From the NCBI GenBank assembly GCA_933207985.1, contig OW240912.1, forward strand, positions 108,423,665-108,487,664: a stretch of DNA of 64,000 bases. The letters are read 5' to 3'. The stretch is from Pelobates cultripes. Taxonomy: Eukaryota; Chordata; Amphibia; Anura; Pelobatidae. Of this stretch, positions 22,022 to 32,411 are shown piece after piece. Below the pieces are notes generated by a model. That model searched no databases and was not told the origin of the DNA. It saw only the letters and a list, made by a program, of their open reading frames with translations. The position numbers and the translations under genes are program-made. Position 1 is the stretch's first letter, and each line of letters opens with the position of its first letter.

Positions 22022-22558
22022 ATGGGAAATGGTCCACATCTTTGGAAATAGCAACCCTTTTGACACTGATTTTGTTTTGTTTGGATTGTTATTTTTCCTT
22101 TTTACAAAATATGTAGTTTTTTTATATTTTTTCTTTTTTTTTGTACAAAAATGTTCCTTATGCTGTTTCTGGTTAAACCATATACTATACAAGGATATCA
22201 ATGGAGACTCATCTATTGACCTTAAATTAACTTCCTACATTGCTAACGAGGATTGCTTGAGATTATTGGGAATCATTTCAGCACTATAGTCGTTATTGAG
22301 TTGGGCAGATTTCTAACACTGAGTGGCTTTCTTGTCCTGAGTAAATATATTCTCTGCCATACAACATCAATAGCCTGTTTGTCAGTCACTTGTCTTTTTG
22401 TAATATGTGTTTCTATTTGTATATTTTCACAAGGTCATGGTGAGGTCCAAAACTGGCATTGCACTTTTGTTGAAAAATTAACATAAAATAATTTTTGACA
22501 CTAAGCACTTTTATCTAACTTTGTGGCCATATGCTAATTAATATAGATTTGGTTAATA

Positions 22559-23157
22559 CAGGGGCGTACATAGGGCATGTGGCACCCGGGGCGGGTCCTG
22601 GGTTTGGCAGTTACACACACACACACACAGTTTCAGACAGTCATACACACACACACACAGTTTCAGGCAGTTACACACACACACACAGTTTCAGACAGTC
22701 ATACACACACACACACACAGTTACAGACAGTCACACACACACACACACACAGTTACAGACAGTTACACACACACACAGTTTCAGACAGTCATACACACAC
22801 ACACACACACACACTCTTATACTGACTTACAGTGTGGGCTGATGGAGTGGATTCATTGAAGTCCTGGTAGGTGGAGGTGCAGGGATTTCTACTTGCTGCA
22901 CCTCCATGTGCAGCATTAACAGCAGCCCCTGCTCGGGGTTAGGCTCCGCCCCTAAATATCAGTAGCTCCGCCCCCTTCTTCCTCCCATGCGGCCACTTTA
23001 TCTTGCTGGTCTCTGTGTGAGCTGTGTGACACCCCAGCTGCCATGGGGCACAGCTCACACATCCCCCTCCAGCCCCAAGACCAGGGTCAAGGCACCCCCC
23101 TACCAGGTGGCACCCGCGGCGGACCGCCCCCTCCGCCCCTCCCTTAGTCCGCCACTG
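22559..23157. mobile_element. hAT-type element with 8-bp target duplication
   Basis: The terminal inverted repeats are CAGGGGCGTACATAGGG (left) and the reverse complement of CAGTGGCGGACTAAGGG (right). The flanking direct repeats are GGTTAATA at 22551-22558 and 23158-23165, exactly 8 bp as expected for hAT. Inside lies an array of cagttacagacagtcatacac-like units with (CA)n at 22600-22815, then a GC-rich segment. No transposase remains, so it is non-autonomous. Confidence 0.93.
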
Positions 23158-23369
23158 GGTTAATATAACCTTTACGCAATATGTTTTGAGAGCGTGTATC
23201 ATTATTTAGCTTTTTATCCTATTTTATGGTTTCTTTCGTGGGTGGCCTGGATACCTGCACCTTTAATAAGAAGCGTGTCAGCATTCAGTTTAGTTTTTCA
23301 AATAAATAATCATACTTTCAAAAGACAAAGTGTGGGGCACGTATAGGTGGTCCTCTCTACAGGTAGACA

Positions 23370-23438
23370 GTCACACACAGTTACTGGTAGACCATCACAC
23401 ACTCAGTTACAGGCAGGCAGACAGTCGCATACACACAG

Positions 23439-23497
<59 letters not shown>

Positions 23498-23995
23498 CAG
23501 ACAGTTACCTCTTTCCATTATGTGCACAGTGGGAGAAATGGAGGCATGGAAGTCTAGTTGTTGGGAAAGCAAGGAGTCCTTTTGTTTTTGTTTATGGAGC
23601 CATAGCCACAGTGTGCAGCAGTAACCAGGCAACAATTCCAGGCTGCATTTGGCTTTAGAAACTCTGCCCCTCTGTGTGTCGAGTTATGTTGGTCACCTGG
23701 TGCCCCTGCTGCCATGGTGCCCTCTTGGCCTCCCAGCGCGTACACCCCTAAGGCCGGCCCTGCCTTTAACCCCACTACTGCACCTAACCCCAACTACAGA
23801 CCCTGTCCTTCACTATAACCCCTACCCCCCACTGTAGCGCCTAACCCTCACTACTGCTCCTTACCCTCAATACAACCATTAGCCCCCCACTACTTCCCCT
23901 TTCCTTTGCTACAACTCCTATCCCCTCACTAAAGCCCCTATCTTCTCACTACTGCCTTTAACCATTCACTACAGCACCTAACCACCAACTAGCTA
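23370..23995. repeat. CA/TA microsatellites and ~24-bp minisatellite
   Basis: (CA)n at 23430-23450 runs into (TA)n at 23452-23492. From 23765 to 23995 there is a degenerate array with unit like cactacagcccctaacccc. Between them, at about 23755, ggccggccctg resembles a right hAT terminus, so the block may be another array-bearing hAT element. Its left end was not found. Confidence 0.7.
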
Positions 23996-24311
23996 TATTG
24001 GGCCGACAGCAGCTAATTGGAGTCTCCCTTCCTATATAGTAGTAATTGGAAATTCCACTACTTCCCACGTGTATTTCACACACATTGCCACACACATAAC
24101 AGTAGCCTAAACGTATCACACAAAGCTAATCACACAGCTGCACATACAATAAAAACCAAAGAGGATTGTTACTTGCACACTACTAACACGAACAAAGGCC
24201 TCAGGTGAGTCCTACAATAGCAATTCACTTTGTAGTCTTCAGCCAAAATGTAAAATCTCTAATGAGACAGAGAGGTGTATTTTGCTAAACACCTACACAC
24301 TTATTAATCTT

Positions 24312-24545
24312 AAAGGACCACTATAGGCACCCAGACCACTTCAGCTAAATTAAGTGGTCTGGGTGCCAGGTCCATCTAGGGTTAACCCTGTCTGCTGTAA
24401 ACATAGCAGTTTCAGAGAAACTGCTATGTTTACATTAGGGCTAATCCAGCCTCTAGTGGCTGTCTCATTGACAGCCGCTAGAGGCGCTTCTCACTGTGAT
24501 TTTTACAGTGAGAAGATGCCAGCATCCATAGGGAAGCATTGAGAA
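24312..24545. mobile_element. ggacact-family MITE copy
   Basis: Begins aaaggaccactataggcacc with the inner inverted pair gaccacttcagctaaat/aagtggtctgggtgcc. Further in are the hairpins acatagcagtttcagagaaac/ctgctatgttta and ctctagtggctg. The right end is not clear, so this may be a 3'-truncated copy. Confidence 0.6.
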
Positions 24546-24659
24546 ATTATTTTGTGTTTATTACACATGCCACCTTATCATATTTTTGGTTTCATTCCTA
24601 TTAAGAAAATAATATAGAGGCATAATTAGAAACCACCGGGCCCCTGTGCAAAAACTGAT

Positions 24660-24905
24660 CTGGGGCCCCTTCATGTGTCTTATTCTCCCCCCCCAGCTCC
24701 TCCATGTGTCTTATTATCTCCTCCAGCCCCTCTATGTGTCTCATCCACTCCCCAGTCCCTCCATGTGTTTCATCTCCACCTAGCCCCTTCATAACTCATT
24801 CTACCCCATGTGTCATTCCCCCTTTTATGTGTCACATTCTCCTCACCATCTCATTCCCTCCCCCAGCCCTTCCATGTGTCTCTCCCCCATTCCCCTCTGT
24901 ACCTG
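24660..24905. repeat. minisatellite, catgtgtctcatt unit
   Basis: About nine degenerate copies of a 25-30 bp unit (ccagcccctccatgtgtctcatt). The same unit type occurs in the long array at 39480-40490. The upstream cgggcccctgtgcaaaaac resembles the left terminus at 39412, which supports a shared element type. Confidence 0.75.
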
Positions 24906-25912
24906 CTCTTGTCCATGTAACGTGGTCGAGCAGACAGCATGTACTAGATCTGACCAGAAAGTGCGTTCAGTGAGGGCCCTTCCTGTCAGACCGGGTAGAG
25001 GGAAATAAGCTCCTCTATTGCCCCTGGCCAGTGCAGTTGTGCATTGACCTTGAAGTTATGCTTGCCCACAGGGGTCGACAGGGCAACCGAGGTTGCGACT
25101 ACAGTAGTCTGCGCCACTGTCTTGACTAAATGAATGCCCATGTGTCCCTGTGAAATTGGGAGTGGCAAAACCTGGAAACAAGATCTCTAACAAGGCCTCA
25201 ATATATTGTAATTAAGGGACAAATTCATCACATATTTATATAACCCCCCTAAGGCCACAGTTACTTCATTACACTTCAGTTGTTGTACTATTCTAATAAA
25301 ATGTCTCCCAATATGGTGACTGTAACGGAGCTCCCTGTACCCCTGGCTGGGTACCTCTGCCAAGGACCGCTTCCAAGCTGGAACAGGGGACAAACCGCAG
25401 CACTTCTGCCCAAAGTCGCCGTGGCTTGACTGGGGCCCTGGAACTGCTCTCTCCTGGAGCCGAATGGGGAATTCGCTCTGGACACCCCCAGGCACTGGAC
25501 GACACTCAGTCCTGGGATCTCTAGTCCTTACAAGGACTTTCCTCGTTGAATCCTTCACATTGGAACAGTGATTAAAGAGTAGCCCTTCCCCCTCCCAGTA
25601 ACCAGAGGGCACATAGTTCTGGGAGTACAAGCTGGAAAACGTTTAATGGCAGCCACAGTTGGCCTTATATGCAGGTCCCCATGCAAGGGGCACTGGATCT
25701 GAGAGTAGACTACAGTAAAAACATACACACAATTACATTGGCTCCCAGGTCCAGGACACTCCAATACAAAACAAGATAATCCCTCCCCTGTGCCTGGGAG
25801 ATAATTGAGTCAGGCACTGTATTAAACTCAATTATCTTCAAGCACAAAAAACACACATTTCCCAAACACCCCAAAAGTACCTTAAAAATACATAAAACCC
25901 CAGGAAGGTTAC

Positions 25913-26534
25913 TGTCACGGTTCTCGCCACATCAAACAGACGGCTAGACGTGGTCACCCGTGGAGATCCCAACAAGGGACTTGAACGGGGGAACTTCGCA
26001 GTCCTGGTCCTGCTTCCTACCTCTGAGCCACAGCAGCTTTTGTATTCTACAAGTCATTCCGGTCCTGTTCATCCTGGCTTGTCTATCACTCTGGGGGCTG
26101 TACCTTGAATTTGGCTGTGCTGCACCTGACCCTGATCAGACATTAGCAGGGTATTTAAACTCAGCCTCGCCCTGTGATCAGGATCAAGTCTTTGATCCTG
26201 TTGTGTGCTTTGTACTAGTGTTCCTGTTGTTTAGCTGCTACTTGTTATTGACCCCGGCTTCTGACTACGTTTACTCTGACCTCTGGCATCCCTTGACTTC
26301 GGCTACTCCTCGTTGTTCCTGTCTTCTGGCATCCTTTGACCTCGGCTATCCTTTGACGATCCTGCTGTTTGAGTCCTTGCCTGTCCTGCGACTTGGTACT
26401 TCATCCTGCACAGCCCCCGTGCACAGACCCACAGGCTGGGTGAATTCTTACCTGACCACCTTGGCCTGTGGCTATCTGCAAGGGTGAGCAACATATCTGC
26501 GCTACAGACTCCCAACCCAGGTAAGATCCTGACA
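25913..26534 (+). repeat. 5' LTR of gag-only element
   Basis: This 622-bp repeat starts TGTCACGGTTCTCG and ends GATCCTGACA. Compared with the 3' LTR it has a few substitutions (for example acgggggaac versus accggggaac) and a small indel near 26230. It presumably carries the promoter; no clear TATA box was identified with confidence. Confidence 0.93.
25976..26034 (-). other. tRNA-like A and B boxes, antisense in LTR
   Basis: Read on the - strand, the LTR shows TGGCTCAGAGG (26030-26020), similar to a pol III A box. About 32 nt downstream it shows CGTTCAAGTCC (25987-25977), one mismatch from the B box GGTTCRANYCC. In the 3' LTR the B box is exact (GGTTCAAGTCC at 27812-27802). No full cloverleaf acceptor stem is evident, so a tRNA-derived SINE head or degenerate tRNA captured in the LTR is more likely than a working tRNA. 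Confidence 0.55.
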
Positions 26535-26549
26535 TAAGACTTGATCAAT

Positions 26550-27809
26550 ATGGAGTCCGCAGAGATGTGCTCACCCATGTCCCAACCAGTGTCCAGCCTG
26601 GCCCAGACTGTTTTGGAGTTGCAGCAAGAAATTTTATTTCTTAAAGGCGCAGTACGTCCAGCCCCGGAACCAGCTTATCCTGAACCGTTTGTGATCATGC
26701 CCGACCGTTTTGATGGTAGCCGCACATCCTTTCAGTCCTTTAAGATGGATTGTGAGGTGTTGTTTTCTTTAAAGCCTCGAACATATGCCACAGATTTCAT
26801 CAAGGTCCGAGCGGCTATCAACCTGTTGTCTGGACGCATCAAAGTATGGGCTCACCAAATGTTGCAGACAAAGAGTCCTGTCCTTGTCAGCTGGGAATCC
26901 TTCAGTACCGCTATGGACTCACAATGCAAGACCACTGTGACCAAGCCAGCTCCACGTACCAAAAAATCTCAGATTCTTTGTAACCAAGAAACCCAGTACC
27001 ACCACTACACCCCAGTGATGTCTCCTTCTGATCCTGTTCCTAGGAAAACTCCTGAGGTATCCTGTGTTCCACTCGACCCTGAGGAACCTATGCAATTAGG
27101 ACTTGTTCACTGCAAAGTGACACCTGAGGAAAGAGACCGAAGGAGAAGCCATGGCCTATGTTACTACTGTGGAGAAAGAGGGCATTTCATCACACTTTGC
27201 CCTGTTCGTCCTCCTAGACCTCCAGCTCTCCGACTGGGTACTTCTTTCCTCCACCCTGTATACACTGCATGCCAGCCTAAAGAGCTACATAGAAGCCGTT
27301 ATTCTTGCCCATGCTTGGCTTCCACAAGAAAACCCCCTGCTCCAGTGCCGCCTGTATCTACTCCTGAAGTTACTTCCTGTGATACCATCACTACTTCCTG
27401 CCCGCCCAAAGAAGATGTACCTTTGGATTGTGCCATTGCTTCTAATGGCACTACAGTCCGTACAGAAGATCTTGAAATGTTCGAAAAAGCATTGTTAGCC
27501 ACGAACATTGCTCCTGCCGAAGTAACGGAAGTACTTACCACCTGCACCCAGATCCTGAAAGATTGTTCTCCAGCCGTACCAGAAGCTGGTACTAAGGAGT
27601 CCCATGCTGTAAAGGGATTCCACACTGAGGACTTTGACTATGGGGACTCGCTTGATTCTGACAGTGAACCTGAAGAGGTGTTCTGTTATGACTACAAACC
27701 TAATCACACCCGGAGGGTGTTCTTGAAGGGGGGGTACTGTCACGGTTCTCGCCACATCAAACAGACGGCTAGACGTGGTCACCCGTGGAGATCCCAACAA
27801 GGGACTTGA
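26550..27809 (+). CDS. gag-like protein with CCHC zinc knuckle
   Basis: The ATG at 26550 (MESAEMCSPM) lies 15 nt after the 5' LTR and gives about 419 aa. A leucine-rich start (SLAQTVLELQQEILFLKG) is followed by the capsid-type segment MPDRFDGSRTSFQSFKMDCE and INLLSGRIKVWAHQ. Next comes a zinc knuckle CYYCGERGHFITLC (CX2CX4HX4C) and an acidic tail. The last roughly 20 codons read into the 3' LTR. The protein would form the particle and bind RNA. The lack of any pol remnant suggests an established non-autonomous form, not random decay. Confidence 0.88.
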   Translation: MESAEMCSPMSQPVSSLAQTVLELQQEILFLKGAVRPAPEPAYPEPFVIMPDRFDGSRTSFQSFKMDCEVLFSLKPRTYATDFIKVRAAINLLSGRIKVWAHQMLQTKSPVLVSWESFSTAMDSQCKTTVTKPAPRTKKSQILCNQETQYHHYTPVMSPSDPVPRKTPEVSCVPLDPEEPMQLGLVHCKVTPEERDRRRSHGLCYYCGERGHFITLCPVRPPRPPALRLGTSFLHPVYTACQPKELHRSRYSCPCLASTRKPPAPVPPVSTPEVTSCDTITTSCPPKEDVPLDCAIASNGTTVRTEDLEMFEKALLATNIAPAEVTEVLTTCTQILKDCSPAVPEAGTKESHAVKGFHTEDFDYGDSLDSDSEPEEVFCYDYKPNHTRRVFLKGGYCHGSRHIKQTARRGHPWRSQQGT

Positions 27810-28357
27810 ACCGGGGAACTTCGCAGTCCTGGTCCTGCTTCCTACCTCTGAGCCACAGCAGCTTTTGTATTCTACAAGTCATTCCGGTCCTGTTCATCCT
27901 GGCTTGTCTATCACTCTGGGGGCTGTACCTTGAATTTGGCTGTGCTGCACCTGACCCTGATCAGACATTAGCAGGGTATTTAAACTCAGCCTCGCCCTGT
28001 GATCAGGATCAAGTCTTTGATCCTGTTGTGTGCTTTGTACCAGTGTTCCTGTTTGAGCTGCTACTTGTTATTGACCCCGGCTTCTGACTACGTTTACTCT
28101 GACCTCTGGCATCCCTTGACTTCGGCTACTCCTCGTTGTTCCTGTCTTCTGGCATCCTTTGACCTCGGCTATCCTTTGACGATCCTGCTGTTTGAGTCCT
28201 TGCCTGTCCTGCGACTTGGTACTTCATCCTGCACAGCCCCCGTGCACAGACCCACAGGCCGGGTGAATTCTTACCTGACCACCTTGGCCTGTGGCTATCT
28301 GCAAGGGTGAGCAACATATCTGCGCTACAGACTCCCAACCCAGGTAAGATCCTGACA
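27738..28357 (+). repeat. 3' LTR of gag-only element
   Basis: This 620-bp copy of the LTR follows gaagggggggtac and ends CCTGACA before the GTTAC duplication. It contains the exact antisense B-box motif GGTTCAAGTCC and the A-box-like TGGCTCAGAGG (27855-27845 on the - strand). Confidence 0.93.
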
Positions 28358-29189
28358 GTTACATCCCCTGATAGCCCCGATCTGGGTGACCAACATATCC
28401 AAAAATCACCCAGATCGGTTCAAGGGTCCAGGAATTTCTGGCAAGAAGGCTGGCAAGCAGGCTCCTCCAGGAGCTTGTGGCAAACTCATGAGGACAGGGG
28501 AGTTTGTCACAGTGCCTAACCCAAATCTCTCTCCCACTTGAAACAGATATAAAGTTTTAGATTTGTTATTGCCTTTATGCACTCATAAATATTTCAAAGC
28601 AAGTATGTTATAAAATACATACACAATGCTTTCATTTTTTTTTTTTTTCTGTAAAAAAAAGATATATTTAAACAAAAATTTTATTTAAATTTTATTTTTT
28701 TATAAAATATTTTACCAGGATGGATACATTGAGATTTTTCTCATTTTCAAGTATGTCCTGGGTCCACAAAACATTGCATTGTTACAATAGAATATATATA
28801 TACAAACTATAAATATATATACACATACACACATATATAAATGTAATACATAACAGGTAATAAATATATTCAACCGTGACAGGTGCATTCTGTGCTGAGG
28901 TATATTACCATAGATCTCTTAAACAATTTTAGATTGAATGAAGATTTGACTGTGTCCTTGAGATTATTCCATAATTGCGGTGCTCTGTAGAAAAAGGAGG
29001 ATTGAGACACTTTATTTTTGTATTGCGGTATGCTAAACTTGTGCCAATACTGAATCAGAGGTTATAGGAGGTGGGAACAGCTGGAGAGAGCATTCTAGTC
29101 AGGTAGGGTGGGAGCTTCCCAGAAATGCTCTTATGCACAAGGCTGGAAAGATGAAGAGTGCGTTGGGATTCCAGCAACAGCCAGTTTAG

Positions 29190-30131
29190 CTATTTTAACA
29201 TATCACAGTGGTGGGTAAAGTAATAACATTCTAGTACAAAGCGGCAGAACGAGTTATATAACGTATTAAGTTTATTATGGTGGGTTTGTGGTGCGGATGC
29301 ATACACTACATCGCCATAATCAATACCCGGCATCAGCATTTGTTGCACTGTCCGTTTCCTTACTGTATGGCTTAAGCAAGATTTCTTTCTGTACAGGGCA
29401 CCTAGTTTTGGGTAAAGTATTGAAGTGATTTTTTCAATGTGAAAGCCAAATGATAGATTGGGGTCTAGCAACATAGCTAGATATTTAACAGAGCAGACTG
29501 CTGTCAGTGTCAGTGTATTTGTTCTGATACACAATTGTTGATTTTGTAGTTTACGTAATTTAGGTACAGTTCCATAGATCATTGTAAAGGCTTTGTCAGT
29601 GTTTAGGAAGAGTTTGTTATCCGCTATCCACTTTTCTACCTCTGTGAATTGGTTTTGGAACACAGCCTTAAGCTGTGGTAGCTTGGGTTTACTAGCGTAG
29701 ATGACAGTGTCATCTGCATACATGTGTACAGTTAAGGATTTGCAGACGTTAGGTAGATCATTCATAAATAATGTAAATAGCTGGGGGCCGAGTATGGAGC
29801 CTTGGGGAACACCACACGAGACTGGAAGAGGGAGGGAAGCACTATCAGAAATGGCCACATATTCCAATCGGTCTTAAACATACAATCGTTTGCAGATGAA
29901 CACCAATGCCTGAGTTTTTAAGCTTTGGTCTACTGTGTCAAAGGCCTTGGCAAAATCAAGGAAAATAGCTCCAGTTAAGTCTCCTTGTTCCATGCAAATT
30001 TGGATGTCATTGCAAACTTTTAAGAGGGCAGTCGAAGTTGAATGATTAGGACGAAAGCCTGATTGATCAGGGGTCAGATGGTTTGATTGTTGATAATATT
30101 CACATAGTTGCGTGTGGACGCATTTTTCCAA
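29190..30131 (-). pseudogene. LINE reverse transcriptase, one in-frame stop
   Basis: Two open pieces (30131-29874 and 29867-29190) belong to one frame separated by a TAA. Visible motifs are HLTPDQSGFRPNHSTSTALL, AIFLDFAKAFDTVD, CGVPQGSILGPQLFTLF and the active site MYADDTVIYAS. After these come VKYLAMLLDPNLSFGFHI and the C-terminal tail. A block between AKAFDTVD and the stop is shortened compared with family RTs. The catalytic aspartates remain, but the stop and shortening make it non-functional. Confidence 0.88.
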
Positions 30132-30794
30132 GATTTTGACAATGCTGGGAGAAATGATATCGGACGATAGTTGGATACCAAAGTATTGTCACCACTTGAT
30201 AGGTACTACTTTTGCAGTCTTCCAGACACCAGGGATTCATTTATAAGGGTAGTGACAGGTTTAGCAATTGCTGGCGCACTGAGCTTTGGCAACATTGTTG
30301 GGATGTCATCTGGTCCACACTGGTTTATCATTTTTTAATTATTGAAATGTTTATTAATGACACCAACAGGCACAGTTCTAAAAGTGAATTTCTCTATATG
30401 AGGATTTTGAAGATTTGGCAGGGCCTGATCTTTATTTGTGGTCTGAAAATGAGTGTCATTTGTTATCTTAGCAACCAGGGTGGCAGCACATTAAACAAAA
30501 TAATTATTAAAGGCATTTGCTACATCTAGGGGGTGTTGCAGTGTTTGGTTGTCCATTTTGACAGTGGAGGGTTGGGAGTGGATTGCAGGGGTTTGTATGC
30601 TATTTATGATTTTCCAGAAGTTTCTTGGGTTTGATAGGCTGTTCAAATTTTCACTGAAATATTGGGCCTATGCCATTTTTGTTTGTTTCGTGCATGCATT
30701 TCGCCATTATCTGTAAGTATAGTGATCGTTCATGGAGCCAGTACGCTTGAACTTTGACCATAGTGAATCTCTAAACTGGTATATTTAAATAAGG

Positions 30795-31268
30795 TCAGCT
30801 GTAACCCTGTGTCCCTTTTAGTCTTACTCTACGCAGAGGGTCATGCAAATTCCAAACATGCAAGAGCTTGGACTGAAAAAATGCAATTGCAAAGTCTAGA
30901 TCTGGTATTAGACCTAATCTGTGCCATGGTATGTTCTTGAGATTATTTAAAAAGGATTTAAGATTATATTTTTTGAAAGACCTGGTGATCATAATCTTGG
31001 TAGGGGATTTAGTGGCCTTTATTTTGCGTATGCAGTACACTTGACAGTGGTCACTGAAACTGTCTGGGAGAACGCCCACCTCCTGGAGTCTGTCAGGACA
31101 ACTGGAGAGAATCCAATCGAGCAAGGTATGGTTCTGGCTTTTAATATTAATGCGATTTGGGGAAGAAATTAATTGTGTAAGCTGCAAAGTCTTAAACAGT
31201 GTACACGATTTATTATTTTTAGGATTTAACCAACGAAAAACTAATAGCACAAAACCAGGATACACCAC
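30795..31268 (-). pseudogene. LINE endonuclease C-terminal fragment
   Basis: The translation contains RINIKSQNHTLLDWILSS and LPDSFSDHCQVYC. The SDH motif is the C-terminal catalytic signature of APE-type LINE endonucleases. The N-terminal half of the domain is missing or unreadable upstream of 31270. Confidence 0.75.
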
Positions 31269-31270
31269 TG

Positions 31271-31728
31271 GGTAGGAGGGCTATTTTTTATAACTCTCCA
31301 CCGGCACTCAGCAGATAAGTTACAGCAACAGAGCAGGCCATGGTGTTTGATTTGTTTTCCAGTTTGAGGTGTGAGCTTATGGCAGTAGTGATGTGAACAA
31401 AATTTGAATAAGAAAAAGGTTATTAAGAATAAATAGTATGGTCATATTTGGATTCATGTTAGTGGTATGAGGTGTGACGATGAAAACAAAACACAAATAG
31501 TGAGAAAAAAAAAAGACAGTCTTGAAAGGTGCAAAGAGTTAAACCTCCCAACAAGCCAACCAACCTGAATTTTTAGAATGAAACCATTGTAAACATATAG
31601 CCAATAGCTCACAGATTAAGTAATATATCTCTTATGTTTTGTAACTACCCTGCTTGGCCATTTGCTTGTTTTCTTTTATTTATTAACTAGTCAATACCAT
31701 GTTGTTTACAATTCATATCTAATCAGCC
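31271..31728. other. AT-rich non-coding DNA
   Basis: No coding, RNA or repeat signal that I can support between the LINE 5' break and the Tc1 remnant. Confidence 0.6.
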
Positions 31729-31896
31729 ATGGAGATTTTGCTCACATGGTTACAACTGATATCACCTATCACTTTTTTAAAAACTAGTTTTCATGTCACT
31801 TTCTTAAAGGTAGTGCTCCTAATCTCAGCTCGTTACCTGTATAAAAGATACCTGTCCACAGAAGCAATAAATCTATCAGATTCCAAACTCTCCACC

Positions 31897-32411
31897 ATGG
31901 CCAAGACTAAAGAGCTGTCCAAGGATATCAGGGACAAGATTGTAGACCTACACAAGGTTGGAATTGGCTACAAGACCATCTACAAGCAGCTTGGTGAGAA
32001 GGTGACAACAGTTAGTGCGATTATTCGCAAATGGAAGAAACACAAAATAACTGTCAGTCTGGTGCTCCATGCAAGATCTCAGCTCGTGGAGTTTCAATGA
32101 TCATGAGAATGGTGAGGAATCAGCCCAGAACTACACAGGAGGATCTTGTTAATGATCTCAAAGCAGTTGGGACCATAGTCACCAAGAAAACAATTGGTAA
32201 CACACTACGCCATGGAGGACTGAAACCCTGCAGCGCCTGTAAGGTCCTCCTGCTCAAGAAAACACATGTACAGGCCCATCTTAAGTTTCCCAATGAACAT
32301 CTGAATGATTCAGAGGAGAACTGGGTGAAAGTGTTGTGGTCATATGAGACCAAAATTGAGCTCTTTGGCATCAACTCAACTCGTCATGTTTGGAGGTCAG
32401 GAAGTCATTAA
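31897..32411 (+). pseudogene. Tc1-like transposase, frameshifted and truncated
   Basis: The ATG at 31897 starts [15 protein letters not shown], then [21 protein letters not shown], the paired-type helix-turn-helix of Tc1 transposases. A small deletion near 32058 shifts the frame; the second frame holds PRTTQEDLVNDLKAVGT and KTIGNTLRHGGL. The first DDE aspartate is replaced: WSYETKIELFG where the family has D in place of Y. The sequence stops after NSTRHVWRSG, so the other two catalytic acids are absent. The upstream stretch (cctgtataaaagatacctgt) matches the usual Tc1 leader style. Confidence 0.9.

Larger units (their letters stand above)
25913..28357 (+). mobile_element. complete gag-only LTR retrotransposon
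   Basis: Two near-identical LTRs (25913-26534 and 27738-28357) start TGTCACGG and end CCTGACA. The element is bounded by GTTAC at 25908-25912 and 28358-28362, a perfect 5-bp target duplication. The only coding region is gag (26550-27809). No protease, RT, RNase H or integrase is present, so mobilisation would need enzymes from another gypsy-type element. A purine tract (gaagggggggta) precedes the 3' LTR. Total length is 2445 bp. High LTR identity implies a recent insertion. Confidence 0.93.
25321..28511. mobile_element. older LTR split by the gag-only element
   Basis: Starts TGTAACGGAGCTCC at 25321 and ends GTTTGTCACA at 28511. Without the insert and one copy of its target duplication (28358-28362) it is about 740 bp. 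The flanking 5-mers gtgac (25316-25320) and gtgcc (28512-28516) match at 4 of 5 positions, consistent with an aged target duplication. Its start resembles the block at 62424 (TGTAACGGATCACC...CTGGGTACCTC), so both belong to one LTR family. Confidence 0.7.
28650..31270 (-). mobile_element. antisense L2-like LINE, decayed
   Basis: On the - strand an endonuclease fragment (31268-30795), RT (30131-29190) and a 3' tail to about 28650 are in the expected order. The 3' end (taccaggatggatacattga, tttcaagtatgtcctgggtc on the + strand) resembles L2-type LINE tails. The frame is interrupted between 30795 and 30131 and by a TAA near 29870. The clade call is from motif style and is less certain than the LINE call. 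Confidence 0.78.

Noticed and set aside
25960..26487. 175-codon frame in the 5' LTR as a protein gene
   Set aside because: It lies wholly inside an LTR, is repeated with frameshifts in the 3' LTR, and has no domain.
29190..31268. Host gene on the - strand
   Set aside because: RT and endonuclease motifs with stops and a LINE-type 3' tail show a dead LINE.
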